Shown: one piece after another, positions 9,032 to 16,092 of the stretch
How positions within the stretch are numbered: position 1 is the first letter of the stretch
Layout: every line of letters starts with the position of its first letter
Assembly: GCA_018061225.1 (NCBI GenBank)
Contig: JAGOUK010000002.1
Location: 1 to 24,924 of the forward strand
Source of the DNA: Candidatus Omnitrophota bacterium
GTDB taxonomy: Bacteria > Omnitrophota > Gorgyraeia > 2-02-FULL-51-18 > JAGOUK01
Length of the DNA: 24,924 bases
Reading direction: 5' to 3'
Program-made: the position numbers and the translations under genes
The notes under the pieces: generated by a model
The model's database searches: none
The model's input: the letters and a program-made list of their open reading frames with translations, nothing else
What the model was told of the DNA's origin: nothing

Positions 9032-9406
9032 TTACTGCCCTACGGGCCGCTGAAACTTCTGACTTCTGAGCCAGTTCTGATAAATATGTTCTAAAACGCG
9101 TTCCTGATCATTACGAGAGATCTTGGTGATTCGCACGCCCGCCTTCACTCCATCCGCCCATGCCACCGTTCCCGTCGCAAACACCGGCAGGTTATCGCCT
9201 GGCACGGACATCTTAAGCTGAATGGTCTCCCCACGCTTAACGTCCTTGGCGTTTTGGAGCGCCAAACCCGTTTTGGATATATTCTGAGCCAACACGTTCC
9301 CAAAAATCGGATTCTGCGTCAGCGTGCGGTATTCGATCTCGACCGGCATGTCAAACCGCTTAGACCGGCGTCTCTCGTCGACCGCCTGCTTCATGTCATT
9401 CGCCAT
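9032..9406 (-). CDS. PilZ domain protein, second copy
   Basis: From the ATG at 9404-9406 the product is 124 aa; an in-frame TTG two codons earlier is less likely, and an AAGG site lies about 9 nt before the ATG. The c-di-GMP signature is intact: RRSKR (RxxxR) near residues 14-18 and NISKTG (NxSxxG) near residues 42-47. The rest (GETIQLKMSVPGDNLPVFATGTV, in pieces) forms the PilZ beta-barrel, followed by a C-terminal helix (ERVLEHIYQNWLRSQK). The start overlaps the stop of the HTH gene by 11 nt, so both are co-translated. It is only distantly similar to the PilZ protein at 7899, so they are not a recent duplication. Confidence 0.9.
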   Translation of the reverse strand: MANDMKQAVDERRRSKRFDMPVEIEYRTLTQNPIFGNVLAQNISKTGLALQNAKDVKRGETIQLKMSVPGDNLPVFATGTVAWADGVKAGVRITKISRNDQERVLEHIYQNWLRSQKFQRPVGQ

Positions 9407-9605
9407 GATCAAAAAACCTTAAAATTTCTGTTTTAAAAAAACGGTACTTGTCCCCGATCTTGTGTCCTGGAAGCCTCTGTGTTTTGACCAGCTTGTACAG
9501 GGTCTGACGGCTGATATTCAAAAATTCACAGGTTTCAGCGGTAGATAAGGCTGACTCCCGTGACTCTGAAGACTCCAAAACTTGGGGTTCTAGTAATTTT
9601 TCCAT
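9396..9605 (-). CDS. Excisionase/MerR-type helix-turn-helix DNA-binding protein
   Basis: From the ATG at 9603-9605 the product is 69 aa. Residues of about 20-68 are the excisionase-family winged HTH: LSTAETCEFLNISRQTLYKL, then RLPGHKIGDKYRFFKTEILRF with the typical wing. An earlier in-frame ATG at 9618-9620 would add five residues, but it lies inside the -10 box of the promoter found here, so the internal ATG is preferred. These small DNA binders act as regulators or as recombination directionality factors; no integrase is nearby, so a regulator of the following PilZ-to-ROK unit, or of the divergent ATPase gene, is more likely. It is the first gene of that unit and overlaps the PilZ gene by 11 nt. 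Confidence 0.85.
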   Translation of the reverse strand: MEKLLEPQVLESSESRESALSTAETCEFLNISRQTLYKLVKTQRLPGHKIGDKYRFFKTEILRFFDHGE

Positions 9606-9618
9606 AGCAAGGTAGGAC

Positions 9619-9648
9619 ATTACAACAAAACACGAGGTGGGTTGTCAA
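9619..9648 (-). promoter_or_regulatory. Promoter of the HTH-PilZ-patatin-ROK unit
   Basis: On the minus strand TTGACA (9643-9648, perfect -35) is followed after 18 nt by TGTAAT (9619-9624, five of six). The expected start is near 9612-9613, 7-8 nt before the ATG at 9605, so the leader is very short and has no ribosome site. This places the longer ATG at 9620 outside the message. Confidence 0.65.
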
Positions 9649-9730
9649 GAAGGGTTATTTTTGAAAGGATTTGTTAAAAATTAAAACTCCCCCAGGCCCC
9701 GAATCAATTGTAACCGCCGCTAAAATCATT

Positions 9731-9739
9731 TGATATAAT
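9731..9739 (+). promoter_or_regulatory. Extended -10 promoter of the ExeA-like gene
   Basis: The plus strand has TGATATAAT (extended -10: TGn followed by a perfect TATAAT at 9734-9739). It ends only 6 nt before the ATG at 9746, so transcription should begin at or next to the start codon. No ribosome site exists in this gap. A -35 box at the usual distance is not evident, which fits the extended -10 class. Confidence 0.6.
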
Positions 9740-9745
9740 GGCAAC

Positions 9746-10558
9746 ATGTACGCTTCCCACTTCGGATTCAAGGCGCCCCCCTTTTCTATCACCAGCGATC
9801 CCTCGTTCCTTTTCTTCAGCTCAAAACATAGAGAAGCCTACGACTCCCTGATCTACGGTATCAACAACCGCTCCGGCTTCATCGAGATCACAGGAGAAGT
9901 GGGCTGCGGCAAAACAACGCTCTGCCGCAAGGCGCTGCAGGAACTTCCAAAGAGCGTTAAGACCGCCTATGTTTTCAATACGAGCGTCACCGAGATCCAA
10001 TTTTTGCAAACGATGCTTTCGGACCTGGGTCAGCCCGTTGAGGGCAAAAACCGCCACGCGCTTTTCCAGGACCTGAATCGATTTTTGATTCAAGCGCTAT
10101 CGAAGGGCGATAACGTCGCACTGTTCATCGACGAGGCCCAGAACCTTCCTGTTAAATTACTCGAGATGATTCGAATGCTCTCCAACCTGGAAACGGACCG
10201 GGACAAGCTGCTCCAAATCGTCCTGGTGGGCCAGCCCGAGCTGCGAGAACTTCTCAACCGCAATGATCTCCGCCAGCTTCGGCAGCGGATCTCAATCCGC
10301 TGTCATCTAGGCCCGCTGTCCCTTGAAGAAACATCCGCCTACATCCAGCATCGCCTGCTGGTAGCGGGAGTGAGTCGCAAGGACCTATTTCCGGACGACG
10401 CGGTCCGCAGCATCTGGGATCATTCTCGGGGAATCCCGCGCGTAATCAATATTCTTTGCGACAAAGCCCTTTTGGCCGTCTATGCCGCAGGTCTTCGACA
10501 GGCGGACAGTACCTGTCTTCATCAGTGCATCCAAGAACTGGAGGGAGTTACCCTATGA
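9746..10558 (+). CDS. ExeA/GspA-like AAA ATPase
   Basis: The 270-aa product starts with the hallmark of the ExeA/GspA group, YASHFGFKAPPFSI and SKHREAYDSLIYGI. Walker A is GEVGCGKT at 50-57, Walker B ends in FIDEAQ near 127-132, sensor-like VLVGQPELRELL follows, then RQRISIRCHLGPLSLEE and the C-terminal lid (GIPRVINILCDKAL). It lacks the C-terminal peptidoglycan-binding domain of Aeromonas ExeA, so it is the short form. In type II secretion and MSHA-type pilus systems GspA works with GspB to pass machinery through the cell wall; the following gene is a GspB-like protein, overlapping by 4 nt. No other secretion gene is in view. The start codon is set by the conserved N-terminus and a -10 box 6 nt upstream. 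Confidence 0.92.
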   Translation: MYASHFGFKAPPFSITSDPSFLFFSSKHREAYDSLIYGINNRSGFIEITGEVGCGKTTLCRKALQELPKSVKTAYVFNTSVTEIQFLQTMLSDLGQPVEGKNRHALFQDLNRFLIQALSKGDNVALFIDEAQNLPVKLLEMIRMLSNLETDRDKLLQIVLVGQPELRELLNRNDLRQLRQRISIRCHLGPLSLEETSAYIQHRLLVAGVSRKDLFPDDAVRSIWDHSRGIPRVINILCDKALLAVYAAGLRQADSTCLHQCIQELEGVTL

Positions 10559-11076
10559 GCATTATTTCTGAAGCGTTAAAAAAAGCTGGTAGCGAGCACC
10601 AATCCCGCCCCGGCCTCAATGGCCTGGCTGCGGCCAACCAACGGCGCAAGTCCGGTTCGGTCGTGACATCCGTTATCATTCTGGCGCTTTTGATTCTGCC
10701 GTTTGCAATGCCGCGCTTTTTATCCAAGAATCAAAACGGCTCCGCGCCGGCGTCTCGGACGATGACCGCGGAGAATGCTTCTTCCCTCCCCTTGGCGGAT
10801 TTGCCGGATTCCGGATCCGGGACGGGTTTGGCGCAGATCTCCGTAGAAAGCGCCGGTTTCCCTGTCGCCCTTCCGATCACTGCCTCCGCCTCCTCCAAAT
10901 CACCGCTGCTCCAGGGGATTGTCTGGACAGAAAACAAGGGGTATTACGCGATTTTGAACAATGACGTTGTGAAGGAAGGAAGCCTGGTGGGGTCGATGCG
11001 CGTAACCAAAATCGCGGCGAATGGAATCACTTTATCGGACGGCACAAACACCGAATTTATCGAAAAATCGTTCTGA
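10555..11076 (+). CDS. GspB-like inner-membrane protein
   Basis: The start at 10555 gives 173 aa; a GGAGGGAG site lies 7-8 nt upstream, and the ATG overlaps the ATPase stop (ATGA). The N-terminus MSIISEALKKA is the short cytoplasmic signature found in GspB/PulB-type proteins. One membrane helix spans about residues 36-54 (VVTSVIILALLILPFAMP). A Ser/Ala/Pro-rich periplasmic linker follows to about 115, and the last 58 residues (PLLQGIVWTENKGYYAILNN, VVKEGSLVGSMRVTKI) resemble the GspB/PilP-like beta domain. It probably joins the ATPase next door to the cell envelope. The C-terminus ends 7 nt before the convergent aroB stop, so there is no space for a classical terminator. Confidence 0.82.
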   Translation: MSIISEALKKAGSEHQSRPGLNGLAAANQRRKSGSVVTSVIILALLILPFAMPRFLSKNQNGSAPASRTMTAENASSLPLADLPDSGSGTGLAQISVESAGFPVALPITASASSKSPLLQGIVWTENKGYYAILNNDVVKEGSLVGSMRVTKIAANGITLSDGTNTEFIEKSF

Positions 11077-11083
11077 CCGAGCC

Positions 11084-12499
11084 TTAAATAACCTTATCTC
11101 CGGCGCGTACCGGCGCCGGAACTTTCATCCCGAACACATCTCCACGCTTCACTCGCGCAACGTCCACCCGATTGATCTGCAATGAACCTGCTTCCAACTG
11201 AAGGCGGGTGGCGGGGCCCTCGATAATCATGGGGTCGCCTTTTTTAAGACTGCCTTTCTCCCAACGAATAATGGCAACACCGATCCGATCCAGATAATTT
11301 TCAACCACTCCACGGGCCTGATGTTTTTTTGCGGAAGGCTTGAACAAATGGGCCAGGAGTCCGGCGGAGACGGAGGGCTTACCTCCCCCTTTTTCATAAA
11401 GCGCCTTCACCACGCCATCGATCGCGTCCGACGGAACGTCGGGATGAATTCGAGTCTTACCGGCGCGCTCCACCAGCACAAAGCGATGGCATCCGTCCTT
11501 GCGTTTTTTGTCATAAAAAATCGCTTCCAGCACTTTCTTGCGGTTGAGCTTTGCCGAAATTTGCGTCGGCAGACCCAACGCCCGCAAGATCTTCCGCAGC
11601 CGTGACGGAAAATCAGTCTCCTTTAGCACACCCATCCGAACCGACAAATCCGCCGCGGCGCACATGCCGATAGCCACCGCCCTCCCGTGAGAAAGAGCGG
11701 CAAACCCAGCGGCGGCTTCCAAAGCGTGTCCGATGGTGTGCCCATAATTCAAAATAATTCGGATGCCCCGCGTGTCGAGCTCATCTCCGGCGACCACCTT
11801 GGCCTTGATGCGGGAGCTGACCGTCACCATTTTTTCAATCGCCGCTTCGTCACGCCGAAGGATTGCCGGCAGATTCTTTTCGATCCAGGTCAAAAATTTG
11901 GCGTCGCTGATAACGCCGTATTTAACCACTTCGGCCAGGCCGTCCCGGTAAATCGCCTCCGGCAGTGTGGAGAGCGCGCGGGCATCCGACAGAACAAATT
12001 TGGGCTGATGAAAAGCCCCGAGCAGATTCTTCCCCTGCGGCAGATCGATCGCGGTCTTACCGCCAATCGATGAATCCACTTGAGCCGTGAGTGTGGTTGG
12101 AATCTGAATAAACGGTATTCCACGCTTGTAGACGGCGGCGACAAAACCGGCAACGTCGCCCACAACCCCGCCCCCTAGCGCGACGATAAACACCCCGCGG
12201 GATCCCCGCTCCGCCTTGATTAGCGTATCTAGAATTTTTAAGAAATAGGGATAACTTTTAAGTTTTTCGGAATCCAACTTAGCGGGGGCAGTAAAATTCG
12301 CCGTTCCGACACCGGCGGCGGCCAGTTGAGACTTCACGGTTGGTCCCCAGGCCTTCCAGATAGGCTCCTGGCTGACAATTAGCGCGGTGCCGGTCAGCTT
12401 ATGTTGAACAATGTATTTGGAGAGCTGGGCAAGTGATCCGGAACCGATGTAGATGGGATAGGGGCGGCCTTTGAGGCGGACGGGGACGCTTTTGATCAT
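11084..12499 (-). CDS. aroB: 3-dehydroquinate synthase with C-terminal EF-Tu domain-2-like barrel
   Basis: The 471-aa product has a full AroB (about residues 1-370): NAD loop GGGVVGDVAGF near 109-119, IPTTLTAQVDSSIGGKT near 133-149, and the zinc ligands E190 (GLAEVVKYG), H254 (NYGHTIGHALE) and H271 (SHGRA). It converts DAHP to 3-dehydroquinate in the shikimate pathway. Normal AroB ends near 350-370; here a basic linker is followed by about 75 residues (GVVENYLDRIGVAIIRW, LKKGDPMIIEG, SLQINRVDVARVKRGDVFGMKV, VRAGDKVI) that match the small translation-elongation-factor-like beta-barrel known as a free protein in archaea and bacteria. ATG at 12497-12499 shares one base with the upstream TGA; an in-frame TTG one codon earlier is less likely. 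Confidence 0.93.
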   Translation of the reverse strand: MIKSVPVRLKGRPYPIYIGSGSLAQLSKYIVQHKLTGTALIVSQEPIWKAWGPTVKSQLAAAGVGTANFTAPAKLDSEKLKSYPYFLKILDTLIKAERGSRGVFIVALGGGVVGDVAGFVAAVYKRGIPFIQIPTTLTAQVDSSIGGKTAIDLPQGKNLLGAFHQPKFVLSDARALSTLPEAIYRDGLAEVVKYGVISDAKFLTWIEKNLPAILRRDEAAIEKMVTVSSRIKAKVVAGDELDTRGIRIILNYGHTIGHALEAAAGFAALSHGRAVAIGMCAAADLSVRMGVLKETDFPSRLRKILRALGLPTQISAKLNRKKVLEAIFYDKKRKDGCHRFVLVERAGKTRIHPDVPSDAIDGVVKALYEKGGGKPSVSAGLLAHLFKPSAKKHQARGVVENYLDRIGVAIIRWEKGSLKKGDPMIIEGPATRLQLEAGSLQINRVDVARVKRGDVFGMKVPAPVRAGDKVI

Positions 12500-12819
12500 C
12501 AACCGACGACTGCGCCGGACGCGATCGGACGATCAGGGGTCAGCAACACCAGATCATCACCTAGCTTGGCGGCCAACAGCATCCCATGTGAAGTTACGCC
12601 GCGAATAACCGCGGGCTCAAGGTTCTGGATGACCACAATGTGCTTGCCCACAAGATCCTCACGGGAATAGAACTTCTTGACTCCGGCGACGATTTCCCGG
12701 GACTCGGATCCAATCTCAATGGTGAGATGCCAGATCCGGTCGGCCCCGGGAAGTTCGCGAACGTCCAGAATCTTGGCGATTCTGAGTTCAATTTTTTTGA
12801 AGTCTTCGAGAGTGGCCAC
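12499..12819 (-). CDS. Standalone tRNA-binding OB-fold (MetRS C-terminal / Trbp111-like)
   Basis: The 106-aa product from a GTG at 12817-12819 is a single EMAP-II/Trbp111-type OB fold: FKKIELRIAKILDVRELPGADRI, then GSESREIVAGVKKFYSREDLVGK and NLEPAVIRGVTSHGMLLAA, all in family order. Such domains are found fused to the C-terminus of bacterial methionyl-tRNA synthetase as a dimerisation and tRNA-binding module, or alone (Trbp111, CsaA). No synthetase catalytic domain is next to it, so it is either a split MetRS beta part or a free tRNA-binding protein. The next gene, aroB, starts on its stop codon (TGATG). The gene before it is the PVC-like small basic protein, 36 nt away. Confidence 0.9.
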   Translation of the reverse strand: MATLEDFKKIELRIAKILDVRELPGADRIWHLTIEIGSESREIVAGVKKFYSREDLVGKHIVVIQNLEPAVIRGVTSHGMLLAAKLGDDLVLLTPDRPIASGAVVG

Positions 12820-12855
12820 GGAGAGGCTCGGCTTTCGCCTGCTTTGATCCGAGCG

Positions 12856-13158
12856 TTACTTGGCGGACTTCGCCTTGGCAGCGGGAGCGGCCTTGGCTGC
12901 TGGAGCTGCTTTGGCTGCTGGGGCGCCTTTGGCACCGGCCGCGGGGGCGGCGGCACCGGCTTCAGCCGCGGGGGCGGCCGCAACCTTGTCCTTCTTGGCC
13001 TTGATCTTCATCACCTTGACTTTGGGAAGTCCCAGGCAGCCATTGGATTCCTGCCAAACACCCTTCTTCTGAAGCAACTCAAGCTTTTCATACCGCTTGA
13101 GAACCGAACGATGTTTCGCGCCTGCTGAACTACCACCAAAACTATTGTGCTGGGACAT
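12856..13158 (-). CDS. Small basic protein of PVC type with Ala/Pro/Lys tail
   Basis: The 100-aa product has a conserved basic half, about residues 1-57: GAKHRSVLKRYEKLELLQKK, then GVWQESNGCLGLPKVKVMKIKAKK. From memory this matches the small basic protein family reported in Chlamydiae, Verrucomicrobia and Planctomycetes genomes (TIGR04137-like), whose function is unknown. Residues 58-100 are low complexity, an approximate APAAKA repeat, rich in Ala, Pro, Lys and Gly. A GAGG site stands 6 nt before the ATG. The family match is one of the better clues to the lineage. Strong positive charge suggests RNA or ribosome contact, but nothing in the sequence proves it. It lies between the SPOR gene and the tRNA-binding domain gene. 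Confidence 0.75.
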   Translation of the reverse strand: MSQHNSFGGSSAGAKHRSVLKRYEKLELLQKKGVWQESNGCLGLPKVKVMKIKAKKDKVAAAPAAEAGAAAPAAGAKGAPAAKAAPAAKAAPAAKAKSAK

Positions 13159-13179
13159 GATTTCCTCGGAATTTTGAGT

Positions 13180-13863
13180 TTAGAATTTGCGCAAATAACT
13201 GTCGCTATAAATCCGTTTTAAGGCCCGCAAATCCTTTTGTGCCTCGTAACGGCTGGAGTACTCCCCGACGCAAACAACATAGAGCGCCCCCTGGACAACC
13301 ATACGAGCCGCATAACCTTTTTGGGTCAACTGGGCGACTTCGCTTTGGGCGCGGGGCTGACTACGGTAGGCGACGACCTGGACAGTATAGGGCTTGCGGG
13401 GCGGGATTGCAACGGATTTTGAAGCGCTCGCGGGAACGGCCGGCGCGGAGGCTGCGGGGGCGGTCCTGGACCCCGGCTGACCATCAGTGGCGGCCGGAGG
13501 CTGGTACGAAACGGCCGGGCGCGCAGCGGCATTTGAGGTCTTGGGGGCAAATTGTGATAGCGCCGTCTGGACCTGAATCCCCTCGACTTGACGGGATTTG
13601 AGCTCCGATATTTTGCGCGCAATATCGCGGCGCTCGACGTCTCTTCCGCGCAAAAAACCCATATAAAAAACAACGATCAAAAGCACGATCACCACGGCAG
13701 CTGTCACCGTCAGGATCTCAAGCGTCACCGTAAACGTCGGCTCCGCATGAAGCGAAAGAGCCGATTTGATCTTGTCGCCCGGCGTCTCACGCGGCGGAGC
13801 CTCAAAAAGATCGTTCGGATCTGTCGAAAGGCGGTGTTGATTGTGGCTGCGGTGGTCGTCCAT
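13180..13863 (-). CDS. SPOR-domain membrane protein
   Basis: The 227-aa product has a cytoplasmic N-terminus of about 45 residues with an acidic, Pro-rich start, a membrane helix near 48-70 (LTVTAAVVIVLLIVVFYMGF), a linker rich in Ala, Pro and Ser (about 100-155), and a C-terminal SPOR domain near 157-227 (PYTVQVVAYRSQPRAQSEVA, then YVVCVGEYSSRYEAQKDL). SPOR domains bind denuded glycan strands at the division septum; related proteins include FtsN, DamX and DedD. It is therefore likely a single-pass septal or envelope protein. The start codon has no ribosome site; a TAGAAT box ends 8 nt before it. The gene follows the 218-aa membrane protein by 25 nt and precedes the small basic protein gene. 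Confidence 0.88.
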   Translation of the reverse strand: MDDHRSHNQHRLSTDPNDLFEAPPRETPGDKIKSALSLHAEPTFTVTLEILTVTAAVVIVLLIVVFYMGFLRGRDVERRDIARKISELKSRQVEGIQVQTALSQFAPKTSNAAARPAVSYQPPAATDGQPGSRTAPAASAPAVPASASKSVAIPPRKPYTVQVVAYRSQPRAQSEVAQLTQKGYAARMVVQGALYVVCVGEYSSRYEAQKDLRALKRIYSDSYLRKF

Positions 13864-13871
13864 GGGGATTT

Positions 13872-13877
13872 ATTCTA
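13872..13877 (-). promoter_or_regulatory. Candidate -10 box of the SPOR gene
   Basis: Minus-strand TAGAAT (five of six) ends 8 nt before the ATG at 13863 and lies between that gene and the stop of the previous gene. There is no ribosome site and no convincing -35 box. It fits the window's recurrent short-leader pattern. Confidence 0.4.
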
Positions 13878-13888
13878 GCAAAAAATCG

Positions 13889-14545
13889 CTAAAAAGAACT
13901 GTTTGAACGCCATGAGGCCTTGAAGAAGGGCTTGTCATTGACCCGAATGAAGATGCTCCCCTCGCTGAAGATGAGTTCATATTTCTTTCTAGCCGGTTCA
14001 TCCGCCGTTTTGGCAGGATCATATTTTTTCCAGGCACTGAGCGCGCGGCTGAGATCCAAAATATCCGCCTCGCCCCAGACCCGCGCCGACAGCAAGTCCC
14101 CCTGCGCGTCCCACTCCAGATCCGCGTTCATCTCAAATGTTGAGGAAACCCAATCACGCAGCTCCAAGCGATTTTGGCGGCTGAGCCAGCGCCCTTTCCC
14201 GGTCACAAATTTAAGTGACGGCCAGCGTGAATTGGCCGGAACCACCGCGGCGTCGAGGACTTCAAAGTTCCATTCCTGCGCCGCGATTCCTTTAAACAAA
14301 TCATGCTTGAGACCCAACCGCTGGATGCGAAATTCAGCCCCCTGAACCGGACGCTTCAGCCCCTCAACAAAGCACAGGCGGCCGCTGCGGCCTGCCGAAT
14401 CCCAGCTGGTGGGGGGCGCAATGTAATGGCCAAGCCCAATTTTTAGGAATGAGATGGGCGGGAATAATAATAGAAATAAGCAGGCCGCGACGAGGACGGC
14501 GAGGAGAATGAGCGCGCCGGCCAGACGACGCGGCGGGAGCTTCAT
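13889..14545 (-). CDS. Single-pass membrane protein, unknown function
   Basis: The 218-aa product starts MKLPPRR and has one hydrophobic helix near residues 8-29 (LAGALILLAVLVAACLFLLL), then a mostly beta-like region of mixed polar and aromatic residues (LKFVTGKGRWLSRQNRLELR, WDAQGDLLSARVWGEADILD). The hydrophobic helix has no obvious cleavage site, so it is likely a membrane anchor with the bulk outside the cytoplasm. The look is loosely that of AsmA/TamB-like or DUF-type envelope proteins, but I cannot assign a family. The ATG overlaps the stop of the GAF/HD-GYP gene (ATGA), so it is coupled to that unit. The ending KPFFKASWRSNSSF is intact. Confidence 0.7.
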   Translation of the reverse strand: MKLPPRRLAGALILLAVLVAACLFLLLFPPISFLKIGLGHYIAPPTSWDSAGRSGRLCFVEGLKRPVQGAEFRIQRLGLKHDLFKGIAAQEWNFEVLDAAVVPANSRWPSLKFVTGKGRWLSRQNRLELRDWVSSTFEMNADLEWDAQGDLLSARVWGEADILDLSRALSAWKKYDPAKTADEPARKKYELIFSEGSIFIRVNDKPFFKASWRSNSSF

Positions 14546-16092
14546 TTTTTGCGGTTGCGCTCCCAGAGAATGCCTTCAAAGCGCAGAAGCCGGACAATTC
14601 GGCGCGTCACGATGACGCGGTCGAACGCATCCACTACAAGGGTATCAAACTGAGTGCCCCGATGCTGCCGTAATTCAACCAGCGCCTCTTCAATTGTGGT
14701 GCCTTCCCGATAAGGCCGGCCGCCCACCAACGATTCAAATGCATTCACAACCGACAAAATACGGGCGCCCACGGGGATATTATTCCCCTTAAGTCCATTC
14801 GGGTATCCGGTGCCGTCAAAATTCTCGTGTGAGGCCAAAATAATTGGGGCCACAGGCTTCAGACTGTTGAAGGATTGAACGAGTCGGGCCGCATGCACCG
14901 GATGCTGCCGAATGAGATTAACTTCCTCACCCGTGAGTTTGGACGACTTCTTCAGAATCTCATCAGGAAGCGAGAGCTTGCCCGCATCCTTCAAAAGCGT
15001 CGCGTAGTGAAGCGCTTTTTTCTCTTCGTCCCCCATCTGCAAAATGGAGGCAACCCCCATCGTGAGGGCGAGAAGCGTTGCTGGGCGGATTTTGCGCTGA
15101 GGCGAAAAGCGAGTGCCAAGGATTTTGGCCAGCGACTGAATGGTTTCGAATGTGACGCGTTTTTGATCTTCATAGAGCTCGGCGTTCTTGATCGCGACGA
15201 CCGCTTCCTCGGCCAACGTCATGAGAATGTCTTTGTCAAAGTTGTTGAATCCAGCTGGATCTTTTTTGCGCCTTAGCGTGATGACGCCGATCACATCTTC
15301 ATCGATCATGGGCACCGAGAGCACGTCTTTTCGCAGAACCACTTTGGCCGTCGCGCAGACCCGCCCCTCAAATCCTTCACCCATTCGCAGCTTTCGGCCT
15401 GGCCGACCCCGCATCGAGTCCCGTGTATTGCCCCGTTCGGTAAGGCGCTCTCCGCCTGATTTGCGGTCCACGCTGAAGATCACGCACTCCTTGGCTCTGA
15501 GAACCTGCGATGTGAGCACCGCCAAACGCGCGTAAAGATCATCCAATCCGCTGATGGTGTTGATGAGGCGGTGAATGGTGTGAACGGTCGAAAGAGCGAC
15601 CATGCGGGGGCGAAGACTGTCGGAGACTTTTTTAAGCTCAATCCCCTGCTGTGCATGGGAGACCAGAAGCTTGAGATTGGCAGCCAACAGATGATAGACC
15701 GGCCGATGAGCCGACTGGCCCTCCAGATGCGTCAACGCGACGCCATGCCAACGATTCTGCTCAAACACCAGCGGAATGCAGTGTGTCGACAGTTTGTGTT
15801 GCTGGCAATCGAGATCAAACCCCAGATGTGTGACGTCCGGTCTTCGCGATATCTGAGCCAAGAGCGCCTTGCGGCACGAAAAATCCATCACACGGGGATC
15901 CTGCCAGACAGCCCAGGTTTGCCCGTCCATCTCGGCCCACATCCGATCCCGATTACGGCTGACGGTGAACAGCCACCAAATGGGACTGCCTAGCAAAGGC
16001 GCAAAAAAGGTCCGCTGTCGTTTGAATTCAGTATGCGAGAGAAGAGATGTCCAGAGCTCAGGAGATGCGCTTCCGAATCCGGTTACGCTCAT
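14542..16092 (-). CDS. GAF sensor with degenerate HD-GYP domain
   Basis: The 516-aa product has an N-terminal region (1-150) of unclear fold, a GAF domain at about 165-305 (LRAKECVIFSVD, MGEGFEGRVCATAK, VIGVITLRRKKD), and an HD-GYP-like domain at about 310-500. The latter keeps the DGTGYPNGLKG part (426-436), H422 and H397, but key metal ligands are changed: the HD pair of the usual LLHDIGK is K368-D369 (LLKDAGK), the first of the two His before E423 is S421, the usual Asp of D-A-F/Y is N450, and no His stands where the first ligand is expected (near 336). Such a domain is unlikely to cut cyclic di-GMP but might bind it or a partner. It overlaps its neighbours by 4 nt on both sides. Confidence 0.88.
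   Translation of the reverse strand: MSVTGFGSASPELWTSLLSHTEFKRQRTFFAPLLGSPIWWLFTVSRNRDRMWAEMDGQTWAVWQDPRVMDFSCRKALLAQISRRPDVTHLGFDLDCQQHKLSTHCIPLVFEQNRWHGVALTHLEGQSAHRPVYHLLAANLKLLVSHAQQGIELKKVSDSLRPRMVALSTVHTIHRLINTISGLDDLYARLAVLTSQVLRAKECVIFSVDRKSGGERLTERGNTRDSMRGRPGRKLRMGEGFEGRVCATAKVVLRKDVLSVPMIDEDVIGVITLRRKKDPAGFNNFDKDILMTLAEEAVVAIKNAELYEDQKRVTFETIQSLAKILGTRFSPQRKIRPATLLALTMGVASILQMGDEEKKALHYATLLKDAGKLSLPDEILKKSSKLTGEEVNLIRQHPVHAARLVQSFNSLKPVAPIILASHENFDGTGYPNGLKGNNIPVGARILSVVNAFESLVGGRPYREGTTIEEALVELRQHRGTQFDTLVVDAFDRVIVTRRIVRLLRFEGILWERNRKK

Noticed and set aside
9396..9605. Excisionase-type HTH protein as evidence of a prophage
   Set aside because: No phage, integrase or transposase genes surround it, and it is co-transcribed with PilZ genes under a normal promoter.
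12856..13000. APAAKA coding repeats taken as a tandem DNA repeat or CRISPR-like array
   Set aside because: They encode a low-complexity protein tail with irregular units and no spacers.
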